Positions 25,868 to 37,342 of a DNA stretch of 64,000 bases are shown one piece after another; within the stretch, counting starts at the first letter, position 1; each line of letters opens with the position of its first letter. Where the stretch lies: contig NZ_CAAJGM010000022.1 of NCBI RefSeq assembly GCF_900996235.1, forward strand, positions 161,562 through 225,561. The letters are read 5' to 3'. The position numbers were made by a program, and so were the translations under genes. Under the pieces are notes generated by a model, which saw only the letters and a program-made list of their open reading frames with translations, had not been told where the DNA came from and did no database searches. Origin of the DNA: Paraburkholderia sp. BCC1885. GTDB taxonomy: Bacteria; Pseudomonadota; Gammaproteobacteria; Burkholderiales; Burkholderiaceae.

Positions 25868-27184
25868 TTACTGCACCTTCTCTTCCTCTGCCGGGGCAGC
25901 CTGCGCGTCGGGCGGCACCGCCCCGGCAGGCGCGATTTCATCCACGCTCACATGCACGCGTCCACCGGCAAAGCGGACCTGTAGATTGCGGTATTTCCGC
26001 AGGTAGCGAATGCCGACCAGCGCCGCCGCGAAACCCGATGCGGCGCCCACGCCCAGCGCCCAGCGCGGGCCAAAATGATCGGCCACCCAGCCGACGATCG
26101 GCGCGCCCAGCGGCGTGCCGCCCAGCGCGATAGCCAGCAGAATGGCGACCACCCGGCCGCGCATGGCGGGTTCGGTGGAGAGCTGGACGAGGCTATTGGT
26201 CGAGGTCGTAAAAGTTTGCGTGCATACGCCGATAACGGCCAGCGTCACGCCGAATAGCGCGTAAGTGGGCATGCAGGCGGCCAGCGTGCAGCCGAAGCCG
26301 AAGAGGGCCGCGCTCACCAGCAACAGCGCGAGACGTGGCCGCGCGCGGCGCGCCGCCAGCAATGCGCCGCTAACCGAGCCGATCGCCATTGCCGAGGTCA
26401 GGAGTCCATACTGACTCGCACCGGCATGAAACACCTTGACCGACATGGTGGAAATGAAAATCGGGAAGTTGAGCCCGAAGGTGCCGATCAAAAACAGCAT
26501 CAGCAACAGCGCTTTCAGATCGGGCCGCTTCGCGACATAACGGAAGCCGTCGACAAAACTGCCGCGCGCGCGATGCGCCTTGAGCTTGCGATGCAGTTCG
26601 TCGAGCCGCAGGATTTTCAGCGAGCACAGCACCGCTGCAAACGAGGCCGCGTTGATCAGAAACACCCAGCCGGTGCCGACCGAAGCGATCAGCACGCCGG
26701 CCACCGCCGGGCCGATCATGCGCCCGGCGTTGAACGAGGTTGAATTCAGCGCCACCGCGTTCGACAGGTCTTCCTCGCCCACCAGTTCGGCCACGAAAGT
26801 CTGCCGCGCGGGCGAGTCGAACGCCGTCACGCAGCCGAGCAGAAACGCAAACAGATACACCTGCCATAACTGCACGAGTCCGCTAAGGGTGAGCAGGCCC
26901 AGCCCGAGCGCGAGGCCGCCCATTACCGCCTGAGTCACGAACAGGAGCTTGCGGCGGTCGAGATGGTCGGCGGCGAAGCCGGTCAGCGGCAGCAGGAGCA
27001 GCATGGGCCCGAACTGCAACGCCATCACGATGCCGACGGCGGTCGCGTTCTTGTGGGTCAGCTCGGTGAGGACGAGCCAATCCTGCGCGGTGCGCTGCAT
27101 CCACGTACCGACATTGGAGATCAGCGCGCCGCTCGCCCAGACGCGATAGTTAAAGCCGCTCAGCGAGCGGAAAGTGCCTTTCAC
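25868..27184 (-). CDS. MFS efflux transporter (EntS/MFS_3-like)
   Basis: The 438-residue protein has twelve membrane helices, a GTG start at 27184 and a polar Pro/Ala/Glu-rich tail. It shows FRSLSGFNYRVWASGALISNVGTWMQ, GFAADHLDRRKLL (the MFS loop 2-3 motif) and a second RARPRL-type loop. The FNYRVWASGALISNVGTWMQRTAQDWLV start is typical of the MFS_3 group that includes enterobactin exporter EntS. It is third in a same-strand row with a MarR regulator and an isochorismatase-like hydrolase (gap 105 bases), so export of a compound recognised by the regulator is plausible. Confidence 0.88.
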   Translation of the reverse strand: MKGTFRSLSGFNYRVWASGALISNVGTWMQRTAQDWLVLTELTHKNATAVGIVMALQFGPMLLLLPLTGFAADHLDRRKLLFVTQAVMGGLALGLGLLTLSGLVQLWQVYLFAFLLGCVTAFDSPARQTFVAELVGEEDLSNAVALNSTSFNAGRMIGPAVAGVLIASVGTGWVFLINAASFAAVLCSLKILRLDELHRKLKAHRARGSFVDGFRYVAKRPDLKALLLMLFLIGTFGLNFPIFISTMSVKVFHAGASQYGLLTSAMAIGSVSGALLAARRARPRLALLLVSAALFGFGCTLAACMPTYALFGVTLAVIGVCTQTFTTSTNSLVQLSTEPAMRGRVVAILLAIALGGTPLGAPIVGWVADHFGPRWALGVGAASGFAAALVGIRYLRKYRNLQVRFAGGRVHVSVDEIAPAGAVPPDAQAAPAEEEKVQ

Positions 27185-27289
27185 CGGACTAGCCCTGAAA
27201 ATCCCAAAGCGGCTGCAGGCGCGCGGCAGCCGGGCGGCCCCCTGACAGCGCAGACGAGTCCGGCCGCGCGGCCTGCATGGCCGGCACGT

Positions 27290-27853
27290 TCACGCGTGGG
27301 TCTTGCCGAGCACGGCGAGGATGTCGGCCGTCGTGCCGGTTTCGCCGAGCCGCGGGAAGATCCGCGTGACCGCGTTTTCGTGGGTCTCGGCGCTGAGGTC
27401 GGTCATGGCGTCGACGGCGAGCGTGACGTTAAAGCCCAGTTCGTAAGCCTGACGCGCGGTCGATTCGACGCCAATCGCCGTCGCCACGCCGACGATCACC
27501 ACCTGCGTGACGGCGCGGCTCTTGAGGTGCTGTTCGAGCCCGGTGCCCGTGAACGCGCCCCAGGTGTGCTTGGTGACCAGGTGATCGCCGGGCTGCTGGT
27601 TCAGTTCGGAGACGAGGTCGGTCCAGCCTGCCGGAAACGCGCCGCTATGACGCGCCTGGTCGGCGCGGCCCGGAGCGACGCCGGCCACGTTGACGAGCAC
27701 GACCGGCAACTGGCGCGCGCGAAAGGCATCGAGCAGCACGCGGCTTTGTTTCACGACGTCGGCGGTGGGGTGCGCGGTGGGAAGCGCGACGATGCCGTTC
27801 TGCAGGTCGATGACGATAAGGGCGGTCTTCGGGTCGAGCGTGGTGATGGCCAT
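27290..27853 (-). CDS. Isochorismatase-like hydrolase lacking the catalytic Cys
   Basis: The 187-residue protein has the cysteine hydrolase fold: Asp16 in VIDLQNG, Lys95 in VTKHTWGAF and the GVATAIGVESTAR loop. The nucleophilic Cys expected near residue 128 is Gly, as in true isochorismatases (vinyl-ether hydrolases), so a thioester or amidohydrolase reaction is unlikely. AAAGGG lies upstream of the ATG. It stands between the marR-type and MFS genes on the same strand, probably one operon. Substrate unknown. Confidence 0.88.
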   Translation of the reverse strand: MAITTLDPKTALIVIDLQNGIVALPTAHPTADVVKQSRVLLDAFRARQLPVVLVNVAGVAPGRADQARHSGAFPAGWTDLVSELNQQPGDHLVTKHTWGAFTGTGLEQHLKSRAVTQVVIVGVATAIGVESTARQAYELGFNVTLAVDAMTDLSAETHENAVTRIFPRLGETGTTADILAVLGKTHA

Positions 27854-27961
27854 GATGGATTCCCTTTGAAGGTGGGGTTGAGACGGGCCGCGCCGTGCGG
27901 CGGCCAGAGGTTTGCAGGGTTGCGGTTCGACGCGTGGAGGCGTCCGGAAGCGCCTGTGAAG

Positions 27962-28414
27962 TCAGGGCTCGACGAGCCGTTTGAGCAGTTCGACGGCGCT
28001 CGCCAGTTCGCGCTGTTCGGGGGCGGTGAGTTTCGTGCGAATGGCGCGGAACAGCCAGTCTTCGCGCGCGGCCCGGCCGCTCCTGATCGCTTCCGCACAG
28101 GACGGTGTGAGCGACAGGACCGTCTGTCGCCCGTCACGCGGATCGGGCGCGCCGCTGACGTAGCCGGCCGCCTTCAGCGCGGCAACCGTTTCGCCCATCG
28201 ACTGCGGACGCATGCCTTCGTCGCGCGCCAGGGCGGTGACGGTGGCAGGCCCCTTGCGTTCGAGGCGGCCGAGGACGCGTATCTGCGTCCAGCTCAGATC
28301 GCCGAAATGCGACTGTTCGCGCAGCCGCCGCTTCAACTGGCCGAAGACGGCGCCCAGCTCGCTGGCCAGCGCCAGGGCCTCGGCGGATTCGGGGTCTGCG
28401 GGGAAGAAGCTCAT
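27962..28414 (-). CDS. MarR-family transcriptional regulator
   Basis: The protein has 150 residues if it starts at 28414 (MSFFPADPESAEAL); an upstream start at 28474 would add 20. The winged helix appears in LSWTQIRVLGRLERKGPATVTALARDEGMRPQSMGETVAALKAAGYV, followed by the wing DPRDGRQTVLSLT. MarR proteins are dimeric repressors released by small aromatic or other ligands. A 40-bp near-palindrome 70 bases upstream is the likely autoregulatory operator for this gene and the two downstream. Confidence 0.9.
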   Translation of the reverse strand: MSFFPADPESAEALALASELGAVFGQLKRRLREQSHFGDLSWTQIRVLGRLERKGPATVTALARDEGMRPQSMGETVAALKAAGYVSGAPDPRDGRQTVLSLTPSCAEAIRSGRAAREDWLFRAIRTKLTAPEQRELASAVELLKRLVEP

Positions 28415-28484
28415 GTCCGGCTCGTCGATGAGAACGTGGGGTGCGGAAAACGGAACGCGGCGAGATGACGCCAAAAATGCCGGG

Positions 28485-28524
28485 CAACTACAAAGGCTAC
28501 CTGATAAGGTTACCTTCGTAGTTG
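28485..28524. promoter_or_regulatory. Long palindromic operator upstream of the marR-type gene
   Basis: The half-site CAACTACAAAGGCTACCT (28485-28502) is repeated in inverted form at 28507-28524 (15 of 18 positions) around GATA. This size and symmetry fit a MarR dimer site, possibly two overlapping sites. It lies in the only intergenic stretch before the marR gene. Confidence 0.75.
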
Positions 28525-28584
28525 GGTGCGAGTCAAGCTGAAGTGTGCGACGCTCGCCGCAAGGCTGATTTGATGGGTTGTCGC

Positions 28585-28605
28585 GGCGAGCCTCGCGGGC
28601 TCGCC
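28585..28605. repeat. Inverted repeat after the diguanylate cyclase gene
   Basis: GGCGAGCC (28585-28592) and GGCTCGCC (28598-28605) form an 8-bp stem with loop TCGCG, eight bases past the stop of the minus-strand cyclase gene. No T-tract is present; it may protect the 3' end. Confidence 0.5.
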
Positions 28606-28612
28606 AGGCGGC

Positions 28613-30453
<1,841 letters not shown>

Positions 30454-30457
<4 letters not shown>

Positions 30458-31617
30458 TTGAAGGTCTCCGGGCCGAAGCTGTCCGGCAGATCGCCCGAGA
30501 CGATCTTGCTCCACAGGGCTTCGCGCTGCCGGACGTTCGCCACCGGGCGAATCCAGATCAGATGCGCGCTCACATTGCTTTCGGGCGACGGCGTCAGCGT
30601 ATTGGCGAGGCCCTGGCGCTGGATCAGCAGGCCGCTGACATCCGGTTCAAGCATGTAGTTGATCCACGCCTGCGCGAGTGGACGATTGGCCGACGCGCTC
30701 GTGATGGCCCAGCAGTCGAGCCACGCCAGCGCGCCTTCGTCCGGGATCACGTAGCCCACGTCGGCGCCCGCGCGGCGCAACTGTTCGAGCTGCTGGGTGC
30801 CGTAGTTGCCGAACATCAACGCGACCTTGTGGTGGACGAAGAATGCCGTGGCCTCCTCGGGCAGCGTGTAGTACGTGAGCAGATTGCGGCGCAGATCGAT
30901 CAGCTTGAGGGCGATCGTGCGGGTCTGCGTAGGGCTCAGCTGAAACGGATCAGCATAGCCGAGCGCCAGCGCCGCGAACGAGAAATTGTGCTGCGCGCTG
31001 TTGAAGTCGAGCACCTTGCCGCGATAACGCGGATTCCATAGTTCGGTCATCGAAGTCGGCGGCACGGCAATCTGCTTGCGATCGTAGATCAGGCCCATCG
31101 ACGAATAGGTGAACGGAATCGCGTAGACCTTGCCGGCGGCGGTCAGGCCGTCGATGGACGCCACGTCCTGGAAGCGCGGCAATTGCAAACGCGTGTTTGG
31201 AATCTGCGTGACGTCGAGCGGCGCCAGCATGTGCTCCTGGGTGTAGCGCTGGATTTCGGCCGTGTTGGCGGCGAGCACGTCGAACTGCGGCGCGTTGCCT
31301 TCGTGCATCTTGTCCCAGAGTGCTTCGTCGGAATCGACCAGCGTCACTTCCACCTTGGCATGAAAGCGCGTTTCAAACGCCTTGACGACATCGCGATCCG
31401 CGTAGCCGGGCCAGGCCAGCACGCGTAACACGCTCTGCGCAGCCGTGGCCGGCGCGGCGGCAAGGCAGCCCGCGAGCAGCGCGGCGATGACGAGCGGCTG
31501 CAGGAAGACAGCGTGAAATGCACGGCGGGCGGGGCGCTGCGAATGCGCCGGTGTCCTAACGGGTCGCGGCGTCCGCGGCGGCAAGGATGGAAAGCCCCAG
31601 TGCATGTCATCGTCCAT
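30454..31617 (-). CDS. PotD/PotF-like periplasmic polyamine-type binding protein
   Basis: The 387-residue protein has the SBP_bac_8/PotD fold: LRVLAWPGYADRDVVKAFE, DSDEALWDKM, PFTYSSMGLIYDRK and PDEGALAWLDCWAI. The N-terminus is long (about 40 residues) before the hydrophobic core, with RRAF and then LLAGC, so either a lipoprotein or a cleaved signal peptide is possible; internal starts at 31605 or later cannot be excluded. No permease or ATPase gene is adjacent. Its stop overlaps the start of a diguanylate cyclase gene, so it more probably signals than transports. Ligand unknown; polyamines are the family norm. Confidence 0.85.
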
Positions 31618-31985
31618 TTAGCAAGCGTGTACACGGGATCATTTTCGCTCAGCCTCATGCACCCGCATACGGGCATTTGCATGACGATGATGTCGAACGT
31701 CCTGACTGGCGCTCCACGCCGCGAGGCGAGAGGGCGTTCGAACGAAGATCGATCCACGGTTCGCGTTTTGCGAAGATTGTTATCGGATACGGTGTTTGCG
31801 CGATCTGAATCCGGCCGGATCCATTTCTTCGAAATACGCGAGCGCGCCTCTCGTCTGCATAACGGCTGCGGCGCAGAGATCTTTAGGCATGAGTGACGGC
31901 GAGGCTTGCGGAATCTGATCACGCGCTGTGCTTCGCATGGCGCGAACCCGTAGCTGGCGTCCGTGGCCCGAAAAAACACAAGCCG
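31618..31985. other. Gap of about 370 bases without recognised gene
   Basis: This is the upstream region of the binding-protein/cyclase pair. Short open frames here have no ribosome-binding sites. Its base composition is less GC-rich in places (TTATCGGATACGG about 31780), which may hold the promoter, but no clear operator was found. Confidence 0.5.
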
Positions 31986-32018
31986 AAAAAAACGGCCCCG
32001 TCTTTTCAAACGGGGCCG
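31986..32018 (-). terminator. Terminator after the aldehyde dehydrogenase gene
   Basis: Minus strand: CGGCCCCGT / ACGGGGCCG (32010-32018 with 31993-32001), loop TTGAAAAG, followed by seven T residues (31986-31992). It lies about 70 bases past the gabD-type stop. Confidence 0.9.
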
Positions 32019-32086
32019 CCCGGACTTCAGCGAATGAGACGCGACGCGTGTCGATGCGCCGCCGCGCCTCAGCTAGTTAGTTGGAC

Positions 32087-33529
32087 TCAGGACATCACCG
32101 TGACGGACTTGGTGACCAGGTACGCTTCCAGTGCTTCAGGGCCGCCTTCGGAACCGTAACCCGAATCCTTGACGCCGCCGAACGGCATTTCCGGCGTCGG
32201 CGTGGCCGGCTGGTTGATCCACAGCATGCCGACTTCAAGCCGTTGCGAGAGCAGATGCACATTGGCGAACGATTTCGTGAACGCGTAGCCGGCCAGACCG
32301 TACGGCAAACGATTGGCTTCGGCAATCGCGTCTTCGAGCGAGTCGAAACCGCGAATTGCCGCGACCGGGCCGAACGGCTCGTTGTTGAACACGTCGGCTT
32401 CGAGCGACACGTTGGTCAGCACCGTCGGCGCGAAGAAGTTGCCTTCCGTGCCGACGCGTTCGCCGCCGGTTGCAACCGTGGCGCCGGTCGAGCGGGCGTT
32501 GTCGAGCACCTTGGCCATTGCCGTGAGACGGCGCGAGTTGGCGAGCGGCCCGAGCGTGGTGCCTTCGGCGAGACCGTCACCGAGTTTCAGGCCTTCGGCA
32601 TGCTTGACGAGCGCCTGGGCGAACTCTTCGCGGATGCTGTTGTGCACGAGGAAGCGCGTCGGCGAAATGCAGACCTGACCGGCGTTGCGGAACTTCGCGC
32701 CGCCGGCGGCCTTGACGGCCAGCGCCACGTCCGCGTCTTGCGCCACGATCACCGGCGCGTGGCCGCCCAGCTCCATGGTGGCGCGCTTCATGTACTGGCC
32801 GGCCAGCGAGGCCAGCTGCTTGCCCACCGGCGTCGAACCGGTGAAGGTGACTTTGCGGATGACCGGGTGCGGAATCAGGTAGTTCGAGATTTCAGCGGGG
32901 TCGCCGAACACCAGACCCACCGTGCCGGGCGGCACGCCGGCTTCGACAAATGCCTGCAGCAGTGCGGCCGGCGAGGCGGGGGTTTCTTCCGGCGCCTTGA
33001 CGAGGAACGAGCAGCCGCTCGTCAGGGCGGCGCTCAGCTTGCGGACCACCTGGTTGACCGGGAAATTCCACGGCGTGAAGGCGGCGACCGGACCGATCGG
33101 CTCCTTCAGAACCAGCTGCTGAGCCGCCAGATTGCGCGGCGGCACGACGCGGCCATAGATGCGGCGGCCTTCGTCGGCGAACCATTCGATGATGTCGGCG
33201 GCCGAGAGCATTTCGATGCGCGCTTCGGCGAACGGCTTGCCTTGCTCCAGCGTCATCAGGCGGGCGATGTCCGAGGCGCGTTCGCGCACCAGCGCCGCGG
33301 CCTTGCGCATGGTGGCGGCGCGCTCGTTGGCGGGAATCTTGCGCCAGGCTTCGAAGCCCTTTTGCGCGGCGGCCAGCGCGCGGTCCAGGTCGGCGATGCC
33401 GGCGTGGGCAACCTTGCCGATCGGCTTGCCGGTGGCGGGATTGAGGACGTCGAGGGTTTTGCCGCTGGCGGCGTCGCACCACTCGTTGTTGATCAGGAGT
33501 CGGGTGTCGGTATAGCTCGATGTAGCCAT
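32087..33529 (-). CDS. gabD: NAD(P)-dependent succinate-semialdehyde dehydrogenase type
   Basis: The 480-residue protein starts at 33529 ([17 protein letters not shown]), with AGAGGAA upstream; the frame is open 57 codons further without conservation. The aldehyde dehydrogenase motifs are [19 protein letters not shown], the general-base Glu in MELGGHAP (about residue 251) and the nucleophile Cys in [11 protein letters not shown] (about residue 286). GabD oxidises succinate semialdehyde to succinate in GABA degradation. No gabT is near; related enzymes oxidise glutarate semialdehyde or other short aldehydes, so substrate is inferred. Confidence 0.87.
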   Translation of the reverse strand: MATSSYTDTRLLINNEWCDAASGKTLDVLNPATGKPIGKVAHAGIADLDRALAAAQKGFEAWRKIPANERAATMRKAAALVRERASDIARLMTLEQGKPFAEARIEMLSAADIIEWFADEGRRIYGRVVPPRNLAAQQLVLKEPIGPVAAFTPWNFPVNQVVRKLSAALTSGCSFLVKAPEETPASPAALLQAFVEAGVPPGTVGLVFGDPAEISNYLIPHPVIRKVTFTGSTPVGKQLASLAGQYMKRATMELGGHAPVIVAQDADVALAVKAAGGAKFRNAGQVCISPTRFLVHNSIREEFAQALVKHAEGLKLGDGLAEGTTLGPLANSRRLTAMAKVLDNARSTGATVATGGERVGTEGNFFAPTVLTNVSLEADVFNNEPFGPVAAIRGFDSLEDAIAEANRLPYGLAGYAFTKSFANVHLLSQRLEVGMLWINQPATPTPEMPFGGVKDSGYGSEGGPEALEAYLVTKSVTVMS

Positions 33530-33710
33530 GCTGGGTTCCTCTGATGGGTAGGATTGGCCGCGAAGGGCTGCTGGCGGCCGGAGATGGACTGCGGTTAGAT
33601 CAATCTTAGCCGATTGTGGCCGGCGCCACAGGCGGCGCGGGCATGGGTTCCAGTCCGGCGTGGGCTTCGCGCCGGTTCGCGCCGGTCGGCGCCACCACAT
33701 CGCGCGCGGC

Positions 33711-34043
33711 TTACTGGCCAGCCGCCGCCGGTTTCTTCTGCTGGTTGGCGCAATCCGCGGTGGCGATCATGCTGGCCTGGTCGGGCGTCATGCCCCGGCC
33801 GGCGGGGCTGTACACCTTGTCGATGATGGCGTCGATGGCCTGACGGTCCGAGTCGTCCTTGTAATACTTGGCCGCCTGGTCGAGCGCCTGGGTTTTGGTC
33901 TTCTTGTGCAAGCGCCACGACGCGACTTGCCCGGCGATATCGCCGAGCGCGGAACAGTTATCGCTGACGGTTTGCGCCGCCGCCTCCATGGCCGGCTGCG
34001 CGAGGCAAACCGCAAGCACTGCTGATACGACGACTCGCTTCAT
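33711..34043 (-). CDS. Small exported protein of unknown function
   Basis: The protein has 110 residues from 34043 ([20 protein letters not shown]), the only start with a signal peptide; cleavage is expected near AAA-Q, residue 25. The mature part starts with a Cys ([14 protein letters not shown]), ends with another (TADCANQQ) and has a basic helix [16 protein letters not shown]. The two cysteines could form a disulfide. No family is recognised. It is an isolated gene between the dehydrogenase and an SDR gene. Confidence 0.78.
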   Translation of the reverse strand: MKRVVVSAVLAVCLAQPAMEAAAQTVSDNCSALGDIAGQVASWRLHKKTKTQALDQAAKYYKDDSDRQAIDAIIDKVYSPAGRGMTPDQASMIATADCANQQKKPAAAGQ

Positions 34044-34270
34044 TCCCAAAATCCCGTGGTTAGCTGAAGGACGGTCCACGCGCGCGTGGCGGAACCGTCC
34101 GACCAAACCGCATAGTTTACCGGCAAGCGGCGCAGGCGGGGTTTCAGGCAGGCAAACGGGTGTGCTCGAAGGCGATTGCGAAGGTGCATGTGAAGGCAAA
34201 TGCGGGGCAAGCATGCAAGCCGCCGCCCAATCGACCGGCAAAAAGCGAAGCCTCGGGAACTCAGAAGAAT

Positions 34271-35113
34271 CTAGACGAAATCCGTCGAACGCGTGACGTC
34301 CTTCCAGGCGTCGATCTCCTCGCCGAGCGCGGCCAGTTTCCCTTTGACGAGTGCGAGAGCGTCATTGCCGAGCAGCAGATGCACTGGCGGGTCCTGCGCC
34401 TCGACGATTTTCAGCAGCGCCTGCGCCGCCTTGGCCGGATCGCCGGCCTGCTTGCCGCTTTTGGCCTCGCGGGCCTCGCGGATCGGATCGAATAGCGCGT
34501 CGTAGTCGGCGATGCTGCGGCCCGCGCGGACCATCGAGCGGCCGGCCCAGTCGGTGCGAAAGGAGCCCGGTGCAATCGCGGTGACCTTGATGCCGAAGCC
34601 TTCGACTTCCTTGGCCAGCACCTCGGAGATGCCTTCCAGCGCGAACTTGCTGCCGCAGTAATACGCGATGCCGGGCATCGTGATGAAGCCGCCCATCGAG
34701 GTGATATTGACGATGTGGCCAGTGCGGCGCACGCGCATGGCGGGCAGCACCGCCTTGATCATGGCGACGGCGGCGAACACGTTGACGTCGAACTGGCGGC
34801 GCATATCGTCGAGCGGCGATTCTTCGAGCGTGCCTTCGTGGCCGTAGCCCGCATTGTTGACCAGCACGTCGATCGGCCCCACCCGTTCGGTGATGGCGGC
34901 AACCGCCGGGGCAATCGCCTCGAAGTCGGTGAGGTCGAGCATCAGGGCATGGGCGCGGCCGGCGCCGAGCGCTTCGAACGCTTGCCGCGCGGCGTCGTTG
35001 CGCACGGTGCCGATGACGGTATGGCCGTCGTTGAGGGAGGCCTCGGCGAAAGCGCGGCCGAAGCCGGAGCTGACGCCGGTGATGAGGAAGGTTTTACTGG
35101 GAGTGTGGCTCAT
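34271..35113 (-). CDS. Short-chain dehydrogenase/reductase
   Basis: The 280-residue protein starts at 35113 (MSHTPSKTFLITG), with AAAGGA upstream. It has the Rossmann GVSSGFGRAFAE cofactor loop, NNAGYG, and the YYCGSK active site (Tyr-x-x-x-Lys) preceded by NITSMGG. This group is annotated as oxidoreductases acting on alcohols or ketones; the substrate is unknown. An AraC-type gene is divergent from it (gap about 250 bases), so it is probably the regulated partner. Confidence 0.9.
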   Translation of the reverse strand: MSHTPSKTFLITGVSSGFGRAFAEASLNDGHTVIGTVRNDAARQAFEALGAGRAHALMLDLTDFEAIAPAVAAITERVGPIDVLVNNAGYGHEGTLEESPLDDMRRQFDVNVFAAVAMIKAVLPAMRVRRTGHIVNITSMGGFITMPGIAYYCGSKFALEGISEVLAKEVEGFGIKVTAIAPGSFRTDWAGRSMVRAGRSIADYDALFDPIREAREAKSGKQAGDPAKAAQALLKIVEAQDPPVHLLLGNDALALVKGKLAALGEEIDAWKDVTRSTDFV

Positions 35114-35359
35114 GGCGTGAGAGTCCTTTGGAACGTGACTGATTCGGGACAGGCCCGGGCGGGAACCGCGCCGGCGGTTCGTCCTGCTACGGCCGCAATG
35201 GCCGCAGCCGTCCTGAACCTGTGCTTGCATGGTAGGAGTCGCGGGCGCCGCCGCGAATGCCGGTTTTTCTGTCTTGCTTGCCTGATCCTATGAGCCGCTG
35301 GATTTCCGCCTGTACAGATGGCACATTGCAGACTGACAGGAAACGTGGGAAACATCCGC

Positions 35360-36316
35360 ATGACGCCCGCAGACGATGATGACCGCATCCCCACGCAGCA
35401 ACGCATGGTGGCTTTGCTCGACGCGTTGGCCCCGGTGGAGGGATACAACCTGACGGCGCTGCCGGACGTGCGTTTTCTCCGCTCGAACCGGCCGCTGAGC
35501 CGCACGCCGGTGCTCTACGATCCGGGCATCGTGATCGTGTGCCAGGGGCGCAAGCGCGGTTTTCTCGGTGACGAGGTGTATCTGTACGACGCGCAGCATT
35601 ACCTGGCCGTGGCGGTGCCTGTGCCGTTTTCGATGGAGACGGAGGCGAGCGCGGCCGAGCCGATGCTGGCGATCTATTTCCGCCTCGACTTCAACGTCGC
35701 CGCCGACCTGATGCTACAGCTCGACGAGCGTCAGGGCAGCGCGCCCGCGGCCCGTCCGAAGGGCATGATGTCGACGCCGCTGGATGCGAGGTTAAGTGCA
35801 TCCGTGCTGCGGTTTCTCGAGGTGATGAGCGTGCCGCTGGAAGCCGAATTACTCGGCCCGGCACTAGTGCGCGAAATCTACTTTCGGGTCCTGACCGGCG
35901 AGCAGGGCGGCTCGATGCGCGCGGCGCTCACGCGTCACGGACAATTCGGCAAGATTTCGAAGGCGCTGCGCAAAATCCATCAGTGCTACAGCGAACCGCT
36001 TGGCGTGGAAGAACTGGCGCTGGAAGCGAACATGAGCGTGCCGTCGTTTCACGCGCACTTCAGGGCGGTGACCAATACTTCGCCGATGCAATATCTGAAG
36101 TCGACGCGCCTGCACCAGGCGCGCCTCTTGATGGTCAGAAACGAAGTGACGGCGGCGGTTGCGTGTACCCAGGTGGGTTACGAAAGCGCGTCGCAGTTCA
36201 GCCGCGAATTCAAGCGGCTATTCGGACGCAGCCCGGTCGAGGAAGCTGACCGGATGAAGCACAGCTTTGCGCTGCCGCAAGCCGCGCCCGGCTCGATCTA
36301 CGTGGCGTCTCACTGA
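35360..36316 (+). CDS. AraC-family transcriptional regulator
   Basis: The protein has 318 residues from 35360 (MTPADDDDRIPTQQRM); a start at 35318 is also open but lacks a ribosome-binding site. The N-terminal cupin-like AraC_N domain (VRFLRSNRPLSRTPVLYDPGIVIVCQG) binds a ligand; two helix-turn-helix motifs occupy the last 100 residues (LGVEELALEANMSVPSFHAHF and TQVGYESASQFSREFKRLFG). Gene pairs of this subtype usually regulate a divergent SDR, here 34271-35113, by analogy. Confidence 0.9.
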   Translation: MTPADDDDRIPTQQRMVALLDALAPVEGYNLTALPDVRFLRSNRPLSRTPVLYDPGIVIVCQGRKRGFLGDEVYLYDAQHYLAVAVPVPFSMETEASAAEPMLAIYFRLDFNVAADLMLQLDERQGSAPAARPKGMMSTPLDARLSASVLRFLEVMSVPLEAELLGPALVREIYFRVLTGEQGGSMRAALTRHGQFGKISKALRKIHQCYSEPLGVEELALEANMSVPSFHAHFRAVTNTSPMQYLKSTRLHQARLLMVRNEVTAAVACTQVGYESASQFSREFKRLFGRSPVEEADRMKHSFALPQAAPGSIYVASH

Positions 36317-36379
36317 GCGGACGGCGGGATGGCCTGCTGCAATCCATCCCGCCGCCGTGTGATTGCGCGGCGCGACTGT

Positions 36380-37126
36380 TTAGCGCAAGCCGCCGCTTGC
36401 CAGCAGTTGCTCGCCCGAGAGCCAGCCCGAATCGTCCGAAGCGAGAAAAACGGCGATTTTGGCGATGTCGTCAGGCTGGCCGAGGCGGCCGAGCGGCGTC
36501 TGCGCGACCACGCCGCTTGCCATCTCCGAACCGATGATGCCGGCCGTATGCGTGCCTTCGGTTTCCACCATGCCCGGGTTGAGGGTGTTGACGCGAATCT
36601 TGCGCGCGCCCAGTTCGCGCGACAGCACGCCGGTGATGGCGTCCACCGCGCCCTTGGTGCCCGTGTAGACGGCGCTGCCCGGCGGCGTGATGCGGGCCAC
36701 GACCGAACCGATATTGATGATGCTGGCGCCTTCGCCGAGATGCTTGGCGGCCGCCTGGGTCACGAGCAGCAGGCCGAGCACGTTGATGTTGAACTGGCGG
36801 TGGAAATGCTCTTCGGTGATTTCTTCGAGGGCGGCGAATTCGTAGACCCCGGAGTTGTTCACGAGCACGTCGAGACGGCCATACGTTTCGATCGCGGCGT
36901 TGATGATGCCTTGCGCATCGGCGGCCTTCGAGACGTCGCCGCCTACGGCAATGGCCTTGCCGCCGGCTTGGGTGATCGCGGCCACGACCGCGTCGGCGCC
37001 GGCCTGGCTGGATGCATAGTTGACCACCACGGATGCGCCGTCAGCGGCGAGCGCTTTGGCGATGGCCGCGCCGATGCCTTTCGATGCGCCGGTTACAACA
37101 GCTACTTTGCCAGTGAGTTTGGACAC
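36380..37126 (-). CDS. SDR oxidoreductase, FabG-like
   Basis: The 248-residue protein has a GTG start at 37126 with AAAGGA upstream. It has GASKGIGAAIAKALA, NNSGVYEF, IINIGSVVAR and the Tyr/Lys pair in AVYTGTKGAVDAI. The C-terminal QPDDIAKIAVFLASDDSGWLSGEQLLASGG is typical of the FabG-like group that uses NAD(P)H to reduce a carbonyl. It is convergent with the AraC gene. The specific substrate is not known. Confidence 0.9.
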   Translation of the reverse strand: MSKLTGKVAVVTGASKGIGAAIAKALAADGASVVVNYASSQAGADAVVAAITQAGGKAIAVGGDVSKAADAQGIINAAIETYGRLDVLVNNSGVYEFAALEEITEEHFHRQFNINVLGLLLVTQAAAKHLGEGASIINIGSVVARITPPGSAVYTGTKGAVDAITGVLSRELGARKIRVNTLNPGMVETEGTHTAGIIGSEMASGVVAQTPLGRLGQPDDIAKIAVFLASDDSGWLSGEQLLASGGLR

Positions 37127-37342
37127 GATTGAATCCTTTCAGAGAACGGGTCGGAGCGTCGGTAGGAGGTTTCCCACCGCTACGCTGCGGGAAGGTCTGA
37201 AAGCACTGTAGTGGATAGGCCGTGCGAAATCATGCCCCGCGAGGCGAATTCATTGGCCGGAACTGGCGAACAATAAACGGGACGCGCGCCGCACGCCCGT
37301 AGCATCGAATGATGGTGAAAAGAGACCTGCGAAGCGAACCGT

